Of a DNA stretch of 7,143 nt, positions 1 through 7,143 are shown one piece after another; position 1 is the stretch's first letter, and each line of letters starts with the position of its first letter. Position numbers and translations under genes: made by a program. The DNA is from Microbacteriaceae bacterium (GTDB lineage Bacteria; Actinomycetota; Actinomycetes; Actinomycetales; Microbacteriaceae), in the NCBI GenBank assembly GCA_024642605.1, contig JAHEAT010000022.1, positions 1 to 7,143 on the forward strand. The letters run 5' to 3'. The notes below the pieces were generated by a model. That model was not told the DNA's origin. It did no database searches and saw nothing but the letters and a program-made list of their open reading frames with translations.

Positions 1-699
1 GATCATCTTAGGGTCGTTGAGTAGGTCGCGACCAGTGCCGGTGTAGGCATCCTTGCCCTGATCGAGCACGTAGGCACGATCGCAAATCTGTAGGCATCGG
101 CGAGCGTTCTGTTCAACCATAATTACAGTCACGCCGGCGGCGTTGACCTCTTTGACTCGAATGAAGGTTTCGTCCTGGCGAACCGGTGACAATCCGGCCG
201 ATGGCTCGTCGAGAAGCAACACCGATGGGTCGATCATGAGTGCACGACCCATGGCAACCATCTGGCGTTCACCGCCCGAGAGCGAGCCGGCGCGCTGGTG
301 GCGTCGTTTGCCTAGGTCAGGAAAAATACCGGTGACGAACTCAAAACGCTCCTTGAAGCGCTTAGGGTGCTGAAAAACACCCATCTCGAGGTTCTCTTCG
401 ATGGTGAGGCTCGGAAATACGTTGTTGGTTTGCGGCACGAAAGCCACGCCCTTTTCAACCAGTTTGTTTGCCTTGAGGTTGGTGATGTCTTCGCCCTTGA
501 GTAAAACCTGACCTTCACGAATGTTCACCTGGCCGAAGATGGCTTTGAGCAGTGTCGATTTGCCGGCACCGTTTGGGCCGATAATACCGATGAGCTCTCC
601 CTCGTACGCGGTGAGGCTACATCCGTTGAGAATGTTGATGCCGGGCAGGTAGCCGGCATACAGATTATCAGCGTGAACCACTAGAGACTTTTCAGACAT
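1..699 (-). CDS. livF: LivF-type ABC importer ATPase (3' end cut by window edge)
   Basis: This is one of the two cytoplasmic ATPases of a branched-chain/hydrophobic amino-acid ABC importer; it pairs with LivG to power the LivH–LivM permease. The frame reads open from the ATG at 699 to base 1 (233 residues) with no stop, so only a short C-terminal piece is missing, since the family is about 235 to 245 residues long. Visible motifs are Walker A GPNGAGKST (residues 41-49), Q-loop Gln90, signature LSGGE (140-144), Walker B VLLLDEP (160-166), D-loop SAGLSP (167-172) and VEQN (195-198). The last motif, with Gln where LivG has the switch His, is the usual LivF form and separates it from LivG. The start overlaps the livG stop by one base (TAATG), and an AAAGGAG Shine-Dalgarno at 714-708 sits 8 nt upstream. 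It is the last visible gene of the minus-strand liv operon. Family assignment is firm; the substrate is not determined. Confidence 0.95.
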   Translation of the reverse strand, partial: MSEKSLVVHADNLYAGYLPGINILNGCSLTAYEGELIGIIGPNGAGKSTLLKAIFGQVNIREGQVLLKGEDITNLKANKLVEKGVAFVPQTNNVFPSLTIEENLEMGVFQHPKRFKERFEFVTGIFPDLGKRRHQRAGSLSGGERQMVAMGRALMIDPSVLLLDEPSAGLSPVRQDETFIRVKEVNAAGVTVIMVEQNARRCLQICDRAYVLDQGKDAYTGTGRDLLNDPKMI

Positions 700-1598
700 T
701 AGTCGGTCTCCTTTGCGGTGCTTTTTAGGGTGGTGGTGTCGGTTGAGACACCGACGCTACCCAGATCGGTGTCGTGGTGAGCGCCCAAATAGGCGTCGAT
801 CACCGCTTGGTCTTTCATAACCGTCGATGGCGGGCCTTCGGCAACGACCTTGCCTTCTGCCATCACTATTACCCAGTCACTAATGTGGCGCACCATGTGC
901 ATGTCATGTTCAACGAACAGCACGGTGGTTCCGGTGTTCTTGAGTTCTTTTATGTGGTCGAGCAAGCTCTGGGTTAGAGCCGGGTTGACCCCTGCCATCG
1001 GCTCATCTAGCATCACGAGCTTAGGATTGCTCATCAGTGCGCGAGCCATCTCTAGAAGCTTGCGCTGACCACCCGATAGGCTCGCGGCGTAGTCTTCGCG
1101 CTTGGCATCGAGCTTGAACCGCTTAAGAAGCGCATCGGCGGTTTCGGTTATTTCGCGCTCACGCTTAATCCAGAGTGGGCGAATAAGCGAGGTGAAAAAG
1201 CTCTCCCCTGGCTGCTTCTGCGCGCCGAGGCGCATGTTCTCAATCACAGTTAGCAGACTCAACGCCTTGGTTAACTGGAAGGTACGAATCATGCCGAGGC
1301 GAGCAACCTTGTAAGACGAAACTCCGGCAAGGTCTTTGCCTTCGAAAGACCAGTTGCCCTGGTTTGGCTTGTCGAAACCGGTTAGCAGGTTGAAGAAAGT
1401 GGTTTTACCGGCACCGTTAGGGCCGATTAGGGCCGTGATGAGTCCTCGAGGAATTTCGAGGTGGGCGACATCGACAGCGGTTAGACCACCGAATTGGCGC
1501 TTCACGCCATCGGCAATCAGAATCGGGTCTACCTTCTTGCAGCCTGGGCCAACTTCGCCAACCGCAATCTTCGAAACATCAACAACGTCATTAGCCAT
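699..1598 (-). CDS. livG: LivG-type ABC importer ATPase
   Basis: Second ATPase of the Liv-type importer, cytoplasmic, 299 residues. It shows Walker A GPNGAGKTT (59-67), Q-loop Gln108 in IRTFQ, signature LSGGQ (174-178), Walker B LVMLDEP (194-200), D-loop MAGVNP (201-206) and switch His231 in VEHDM. The IRTFQ and VEHDM forms are typical of LivG rather than LivF. The usual LivG core corresponds to about residues 25 to 272 (ending DAYLGA). The protein therefore has about 25 extra N-terminal residues and a C-terminal tail of about 27 residues rich in Thr, Ser and Asp. The ATG overlaps the end of livM by 8 nt, with AAGGAG at 1614-1609 and 10 nt spacing, which supports this start. The stop overlaps the livF ATG. 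The overlaps imply coupled translation and balanced subunit production. Confidence 0.95.
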   Translation of the reverse strand: MANDVVDVSKIAVGEVGPGCKKVDPILIADGVKRQFGGLTAVDVAHLEIPRGLITALIGPNGAGKTTFFNLLTGFDKPNQGNWSFEGKDLAGVSSYKVARLGMIRTFQLTKALSLLTVIENMRLGAQKQPGESFFTSLIRPLWIKREREITETADALLKRFKLDAKREDYAASLSGGQRKLLEMARALMSNPKLVMLDEPMAGVNPALTQSLLDHIKELKNTGTTVLFVEHDMHMVRHISDWVIVMAEGKVVAEGPPSTVMKDQAVIDAYLGAHHDTDLGSVGVSTDTTTLKSTAKETD

Positions 1599-2574
1599 TG
1601 AACTGCAGCTCCTTCTTGTTGCCGAACATGCCTTGAGGTCTGAAAATAACCAGAAGCATCAGTGACAGACCAATCAGAATAAAGCGAATCTGGGCTACGT
1701 CTGGCTGAGTTAGGAACGGCAACCATCCCATCTCGACCATGCCACCCATGATTCCCTGGGTGAGGCTGATCAGAGCCAAGAAGATCATGCCACCGGCGAT
1801 TGGGCCAAGGATGGTTGCGGCGCCGCCGAGCAGCAGCACCGACCAAATGGTGAAGGTGAAGTTGGTGGTCCAGGTTTGTGGTTGAACGTTGGAGAGGTTG
1901 AGAACGAAGATCATGCCACCGATGCTGGCGAACATACCGCCCACCATCAGCGCCTGAAGTTTGTAGGCAAATACGTTTTTGCCTAGGCTGCGAACGGCGT
2001 CTTCGTCTTCGCGAATTCCCTTGAGCACTCGGCCCCAAGGCGACCGCATTAGCAGTCGAAGAATTAAAGCACCAATAATGATGGTGCCCCAACCGACCAG
2101 GAGTACAAATAGCTGGTCGGAGCGGTAGCTCACGAAACCGAGGTTGTAGTCGCCTTCGGGAATCGGGTTCATTGCCCAAAAGTCTTTACCGAACTTGCTG
2201 AGACCGTTTGAACCACCGGTGACGCTGGCGAAACCGATGGTGGTCATGAAGTAGCGAAAGACCTCCGAGGTGGCGATGGTGACGATGGCTAGGTAGTCGG
2301 CGCGAAGTCGCAGGGTTGGAATGCCCAGAACCAGAGCAAAGACCGCCGAGGCAACCAGACCCATCAAAACTGCCAGTAGCAGCGGTAAGTGGAAGGTGAT
2401 GATGCCAATCGCCATGCCGTATGCACCAACCGCGGCGAATGCGGCCTGACCGAAGTTGAGCAAGCCGGTAAAGCCGAAGTGCACCGAAAGGCCGATTGCA
2501 CACAGCACGAAGGTGATTGTGGTCGGGCTAATCATTTCGCCTAAGGCGAGGGCAAGAATGTTCAAGATGTCCAT
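1591..2574 (-). CDS. livM: LivM-type ABC importer permease
   Basis: One of two integral membrane permeases of the Liv-type importer; it forms the translocation path with LivH. With the ATG at 2574 it is 327 residues, normal for LivM. It is strongly hydrophobic throughout, with multiple predicted membrane helices. Family landmarks are the early GLLNFGQAAF segment (37-46), the cytoplasmic coupling-loop segment SPWGRVLKGIREDEDAVRSL (178-197) that contacts the ATPases, and the terminal FRPQGMFG (311-318). The open frame extends upstream to a GTG at 2610 (339 residues), but that start lies inside livH and would add a charged, non-homologous 12-residue leader. The ATG at 2574 lies 4 nt after the livH stop, so coupling explains initiation, and its Shine-Dalgarno is weak (GGA inside CGGATAAG). 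The 3' end overlaps livG by 8 nt. Confidence 0.93.
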   Translation of the reverse strand: MDILNILALALGEMISPTTITFVLCAIGLSVHFGFTGLLNFGQAAFAAVGAYGMAIGIITFHLPLLLAVLMGLVASAVFALVLGIPTLRLRADYLAIVTIATSEVFRYFMTTIGFASVTGGSNGLSKFGKDFWAMNPIPEGDYNLGFVSYRSDQLFVLLVGWGTIIIGALILRLLMRSPWGRVLKGIREDEDAVRSLGKNVFAYKLQALMVGGMFASIGGMIFVLNLSNVQPQTWTTNFTFTIWSVLLLGGAATILGPIAGGMIFLALISLTQGIMGGMVEMGWLPFLTQPDVAQIRFILIGLSLMLLVIFRPQGMFGNKKELQFNG

Positions 2575-2578
2575 GCGC

Positions 2579-3877
2579 TTATCCGATTCTCTGCTTCTTG
2601 CCGAGCACACCCTGAGGGCGAACCAGCAATACGACGATAAGGATGATTAGTGAGGCTGCGTACTTTAGGTCGATTGGAATGATCAGAGCCGAAAGTTCAA
2701 CCACAAAACCGATGATGATGGCGCCTACGGTTGCACCAAGGGCGGTACCCAGCCCACCGAGAGTTACCGAGGCAAATAGAAGCAGCAGAATCTGCGCACC
2801 TAGTAAGTAGTTGGCCTGAAACTGCAGGCCGTAAAGAATTCCGGCAAGACCGGTGAGGCCGCCAGCCATAACCCAAACGATGCGGATGATTCGCTCAACG
2901 TTGATTCCGGTGGCAGCTGCTAGCGAGGAGTTGTCTGAAACAGCACGAGCGGCTTTACCAATGCGAGTGCGGGTTAGGAACCAGGCCACAAAACCGAGGG
3001 TCAACACGCTGATTGCCATAGACCAAAGCGAAGAAGTTGTGGTGGTTATCGGGCCAATGTTTACAGTTTGGTACTCGCTCGAAAGAACCTTGGTGTCGCC
3101 GTCGAAGGCCAAGATGTAAACCTGGCGAAGCACAATCGAAAGACCGATCGAAACAATCATCATTTGGTTGAGACCGAGCCGGCGTCTTCGAAGCTGCTTC
3201 CAGAGCGCTGCATCTTGAAGCCATCCGAAACCTGCGCTGAGGATGATGGTTAGGGCAGCCGCGATGAGCAGCGGCATTTTGAGTTCGGAGTGGAACAGCC
3301 AGGTGAACATAGCGCCAAAGGTAACCATTTCGCCGTGGGCAAAGTTGTTTAGGCCAGTCGTGCCGAAGATCAGAGAAATGCCGATGGCAGCGATGGCCAA
3401 GAGTAGTCCGAGGTTTAGCCCGGCGAAAAGTCGAATAAGCACTTGGTCGCCGAGCGGCTGCACAACTCGAGTGTCTTTACCAAGTGGAAAGAGCACGGCG
3501 GCGGTATTGGTGATGGTGAGGTTTGCCTCACGAATGTTTGCCGTTGAGTCGCGCAACCCAACGCCCTTAGGCAGAGTCTTCAGGTTGATCTCAACCTTGT
3601 AGATGCCCTTTTTGGCTACTTCGAGAACCCACCTACCGTCGGTGCCTGAGACAACCTTCTCGTCTACACCGTTGCCGGTTACGTGAAACTCAACGCCTTG
3701 AACGGGCTTCTTTTCGTTTTTGACGGTGCCCTTGATAAGTAGGGCAGAGCCGTTTGGGTTGGCTGGGTCGGTGCTAGCAGCGTGAGCGGCCGGGCCCATA
3801 AAGATGGCAACAAAAATGGCGAGCACGGCGGCAATGCGGCCGAATCGCGAGATCGATGCTCTTAGTTGGTAGGTCAC
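2579..3877 (-). CDS. livH: LivH-type permease with secreted N-terminal beta-sandwich-like domain
   Basis: First gene of the liv operon. Numbering here is from the upstream ATG at 3889 (436 residues); the preferred GTG start at 3877 removes the first four. Residues about 16-37 form a signal-peptide-like segment (basic start, hydrophobic core, AHA before a small residue). Residues about 48-138 resemble a carboxypeptidase-regulatory or Ig-like beta-sandwich: a GTVKNEKKPVQGVEFHV opening, then a GTDGRWVLEV turn and strand. The LivH permease follows from about residue 150, with IFGTTGLNNFAHGEMVTFGA (174-193), the coupling-loop segment RTRIGKAARAVSDNSSLAAA (307-326) and terminal VRPQGVLG (423-430). 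That core is about 287 residues, the usual whole length of LivH. The GTG at 3877 has GGAGG at 3887-3883 with 5 nt spacing, whereas the ATG at 3889 has no visible Shine-Dalgarno. The extra domain should face outside the membrane; its role is unknown. UrtB of urea importers also has an N-terminal extension, but this one does not look like it. Confidence 0.92.
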   Translation of the reverse strand: MTYQLRASISRFGRIAAVLAIFVAIFMGPAAHAASTDPANPNGSALLIKGTVKNEKKPVQGVEFHVTGNGVDEKVVSGTDGRWVLEVAKKGIYKVEINLKTLPKGVGLRDSTANIREANLTITNTAAVLFPLGKDTRVVQPLGDQVLIRLFAGLNLGLLLAIAAIGISLIFGTTGLNNFAHGEMVTFGAMFTWLFHSELKMPLLIAAALTIILSAGFGWLQDAALWKQLRRRRLGLNQMMIVSIGLSIVLRQVYILAFDGDTKVLSSEYQTVNIGPITTTTSSLWSMAISVLTLGFVAWFLTRTRIGKAARAVSDNSSLAAATGINVERIIRIVWVMAGGLTGLAGILYGLQFQANYLLGAQILLLLFASVTLGGLGTALGATVGAIIIGFVVELSALIIPIDLKYAASLIILIVVLLVRPQGVLGKKQRIG

Positions 3878-3882
3878 GCCAA

Positions 3883-3887
3883 CCTCC
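3883..3887 (-). promoter_or_regulatory. Shine-Dalgarno that decides the livH start
   Basis: GGAGG reads on the minus strand 5 nt before the GTG at 3877. It overlaps the in-frame ATG at 3889-3887 (ATGGAGG), so it cannot serve that ATG. No purine-rich site precedes the ATG, which favours the GTG as the real start. Confidence 0.6.
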
Positions 3888-3904
3888 ATTGGTTTTGCCA
3901 GGCG

Positions 3905-5487
<1,583 letters not shown>

Positions 5488-5489
<2 letters not shown>

Positions 5490-5492
5490 GAG
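5488..5492 (+). promoter_or_regulatory. guaB3 Shine-Dalgarno fused to guaB stop codon
   Basis: AGGAG begins inside the guaB stop codon (TAGGAG) and lies 5 nt before the guaB3 ATG at 5498. Ribosomes finishing guaB therefore stop on the guaB3 initiation site, which suggests coupled translation of the two paralogues. Confidence 0.65.
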
Positions 5493-5497
5493 AGCGC

Positions 5498-6616
5498 ATG
5501 AGCGAAGTTGAGATTGGCCGCGGCAAGCGCGGCACCAGGGCCTGGGCCTTTGACGACGTAGCCATCGTTCCATCGCGTCGCACCCGCGACCCACAAGATG
5601 TAACCACCTCGTGGAATATCGACGCCTATAAGTTCGACCTGCCAGTAATGGCCGCACCGATGGACTCGGTGGTTTCACCGGCGACGGCCATCGCCATGGG
5701 CAAGCTCGGCGGCCTCGGAGTGCTCGACCTCGAAGGTCTCTGGACTCGTTACGAAGACCCCTCGCAGCAACTCAACGAAATCGCCAAGCTTTCACCTGAG
5801 CAGGCCACCGCCCGCATGCAGCAGATTTATGCCGAGCCGATCAAGCCAGAGCTGATTCGCGACCGCATTGCCCAGATTCGTGCCGCCGGTGTGACCGTTG
5901 CCGGTGCTTTGTCGCCCCAGCGCACCGCCGAGTTTGCAAAGACCGTGATCGCCGCCGGAGTTGACCTTTTCGTGATTCGTGGCACCACGGTTTCGGCCGA
6001 GCACGTCTCTAAGACTCGCGAGCCACTAAACCTCAAGCAGTTCATCTACGAACTCGATGTTCCGGTAATCGTTGGTGGCGCATCTACCTACACCGCAGCA
6101 CTTCACCTAATGCGCACCGGTGCAGCAGGTGTGCTTGTCGGTTTCGGCGGTGGTGCAGCTTCAACCACTCGCCGTGTGCTCGGTATTCACGCACCAATGG
6201 CCACAGCAGTTGCCGATGTCGCCGGCGCTCGCCGTGACTACATGGATGAATCGGGTGGCCGCTATGTGCACGTAATTGCCGATGGCGGTTTGGGTTCTTC
6301 GGGTGACATCGTCAAGGCAATCGCCTGCGGTGCCGACGCCGTGATGCTCGGTTCGGTTTTGGCTCGCGCCACCGAGGCTCCGGGTGCCGGTTGGCACTGG
6401 GGAGCCGAGGCGCACAACGCAGAGTTGCCTCGTGGTCACCGCGTGCAGGTTGGCACCGGCGGCTCGCTCGAACAGATATTGCTCGGCCCATCTACCAGTG
6501 CCGACGGCACCTCAAACCTGATCGGTGCTCTACGCCGCGCCATGGCCACCACTGGCTACAGCGACCTCAAAGAGTTTCAGCGTGTCGAAGTTGTTGCCGC
6601 GCCATACCAGGCCTAA
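5498..6616 (+). CDS. guaB3: GuaB3-family IMP dehydrogenase-related protein
   Basis: IMPDH/GMP-reductase superfamily barrel of 372 residues, the usual length for actinobacterial GuaB3 (about 370 to 390). It lacks the CBS pair found in GuaB. The N-terminus RAWAFDDVAIVPSRRTRDP (14-32) aligns with the GuaB opening [10 protein letters not shown]. Conserved barrel features include LPVMAAPMDSV (48-58), IADGGLGSSGD (260-270), GADAVMLGS (278-286) and the C-terminal SNLIGALRRAMATTGYSDL (339-357). The loop equivalent to the GuaB catalytic loop reads GFGGGAASTTR (215-225), which puts Ser222 where GuaB has Cys312. No flap Arg-Tyr dyad like GuaB RY414-415 is visible. The reaction is therefore uncertain: a cyanobacterial GuaB3 is reported to be an active IMPDH, while in mycobacteria GuaB2 is the essential IMPDH and the role of GuaB3 is unclear. 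It sits 8 nt after guaB, and its stop abuts the next ATG. Confidence 0.93.
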   Translation: MSEVEIGRGKRGTRAWAFDDVAIVPSRRTRDPQDVTTSWNIDAYKFDLPVMAAPMDSVVSPATAIAMGKLGGLGVLDLEGLWTRYEDPSQQLNEIAKLSPEQATARMQQIYAEPIKPELIRDRIAQIRAAGVTVAGALSPQRTAEFAKTVIAAGVDLFVIRGTTVSAEHVSKTREPLNLKQFIYELDVPVIVGGASTYTAALHLMRTGAAGVLVGFGGGAASTTRRVLGIHAPMATAVADVAGARRDYMDESGGRYVHVIADGGLGSSGDIVKAIACGADAVMLGSVLARATEAPGAGWHWGAEAHNAELPRGHRVQVGTGGSLEQILLGPSTSADGTSNLIGALRRAMATTGYSDLKEFQRVEVVAAPYQA

Positions 6617-7143
6617 ATGAAGCCAAGCTTCTGGCAAGTCGCTAGGCGACCCAAATGGGTGGTTGGGTTGCTGATTGCGATTGCCGTTGCTGTGCTGTTT
6701 TCGCTCTTTGGCAACTGGCAACTTTCGCGGAGCATTCGGGTAACTCCCAGCGACTCAACACTCGCCACGACCGTGCCGCTTGAGAAACTTGCCACAGTCG
6801 GCGAACCGTTTATCGAACCGCAGGCCGACCGTCGAGTGGCAACCAGTGTTTGGGTGAACCCCGACTCGTGTGCGGTTATCGCGAACCGCCAGCAGTTGCT
6901 AGCCGACGGGTCGACCGAGCAGGGCTTTTGGACGGTTTTCGATGCAATGGATAATCCGGGCAAGAGCGCCACACACGTTTTGTTGGCCAGCGCATTTTTC
7001 AAAACCTCGGATGCCGCATTAGCCGCATGTTCGAACGCCGTTCGCGGTGCCCTTGCCTTTGACACCGCCGTCGCGGTCGTCGGGCGTTATGAGCCGAGCG
7101 AGGTGCCGCAACGCCAGCCGGTGGAGGGTGTGGAACTGTTCGA
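6617..7143 (+). CDS. SURF1-family-like membrane protein, 5' part (3' end cut by window edge)
   Basis: The frame is open from the ATG at 6617 to the end of the window, giving 175 residues. The N-terminus FWQVARRPKWVV (5-16) leads into one membrane helix at about residues 14-32, followed at once by GNWQLSRS (32-39). This matches the G-x-WQL-x-R signature that ends the first helix of SURF1/Shy1 proteins, which help assemble cytochrome c oxidase. The rest would be extracytoplasmic. VIANRQQ (87-93) with EQGFWTVF (101-108), and VGRYEPSEVPQ (155-165), resemble the beta-rich SURF1 domain as seen in actinobacteria. Full family members end in a second helix, which would lie beyond the window. The ATG directly follows the guaB3 stop (TAAATG), and only a weak AGG (6609-6611) precedes it, so translation probably depends on coupling to guaB3. 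The assignment rests on short motifs and topology; an unrelated single-pass protein remains possible. Confidence 0.7.
   Translation, partial: MKPSFWQVARRPKWVVGLLIAIAVAVLFSLFGNWQLSRSIRVTPSDSTLATTVPLEKLATVGEPFIEPQADRRVATSVWVNPDSCAVIANRQQLLADGSTEQGFWTVFDAMDNPGKSATHVLLASAFFKTSDAALAACSNAVRGALAFDTAVAVVGRYEPSEVPQRQPVEGVELF

Noticed and set aside
1529..2179. A 216-residue open frame on the minus strand overlapping livM
   Set aside because: It is the +1/-1 shadow of livM: composition is Arg/His/Pro-rich with no recognisable domain, while the livM frame has complete family motifs over the same bases.
2575..2610. Upstream GTG start for livM at 2610
   Set aside because: It lies inside livH, adds a charged 12-residue leader foreign to LivM, and the ATG at 2574 sits 4 nt after the livH stop as expected for coupling.
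1..3889. Urea importer (UrtBCDE) instead of Liv
   Set aside because: UrtB also has an N-terminal extension, but the extension here is beta-sandwich-like rather than the helical type I associate with UrtB, and no urease or urtA gene is present. A substrate other than branched-chain amino acids still cannot be excluded.
6613..7065. A 150-residue antisense open frame opposite the SURF1-like gene
   Set aside because: The plus-strand frame begins at the guaB3 stop, carries a membrane helix and the GNWQL motif, and continues to the window edge; the minus-strand frame has no such features.

Overview
The window looks like ordinary chromosomal DNA from a high-G+C Gram-positive bacterium (Actinomycetota), most likely a moderate-GC Microbacteriaceae-type lineage. 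The evidence is the guaB–guaB3 tandem (GuaB3-type IMPDH paralogues are typical of actinobacteria), a LivH permease with a secreted N-terminal domain, a SURF1-like gene directly behind guaB3, GGAGG-type Shine-Dalgarno sites and only moderately GC-rich codon use. The placement is inferred from gene content and protein style; no database search was possible.

Left half (positions 1 to about 3880, minus strand): a tightly packed operon for a branched-chain/hydrophobic amino-acid type (HAAT family) ABC importer. In transcription order it is livH (permease with a signal peptide and a beta-sandwich-like extracytoplasmic domain), livM (second permease), livG (ATPase) and livF (ATPase, running off the left edge). 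The junctions are 4 nt apart, 8 nt overlapping and 1 nt overlapping, so all four should be co-transcribed and translationally coupled. No substrate-binding protein lies in the window, so the transported substrate cannot be fixed from this sequence.

Middle (about 3878 to 3983): the only notable non-coding stretch, roughly 100 bp between the divergent liv and gua transcription units. It must carry both promoters. It contains several short inverted repeats, one of which overlaps the best -10 candidate for guaB.

Right half (3984 to 7143, plus strand): guaB, a complete IMP dehydrogenase with CBS domains and an intact catalytic cysteine loop; then, 8 nt later, a GuaB3-family paralogue without CBS domains in which the catalytic cysteine position is serine; then, with no gap at all, the 5' part of a SURF1-like membrane protein gene that runs off the right edge. 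GuaB makes XMP from IMP for GMP synthesis. The role of GuaB3 in actinobacteria is uncertain, and SURF1-family proteins assist assembly of haem-copper terminal oxidases.

Every gene appears intact apart from the two cut by the window edges. No RNA genes, mobile elements, CRISPR arrays, phage genes or recognisable terminators were seen. The most interesting points are the LivH fusion, the Cys-to-Ser change in GuaB3, and the palindromic divergent promoter region.
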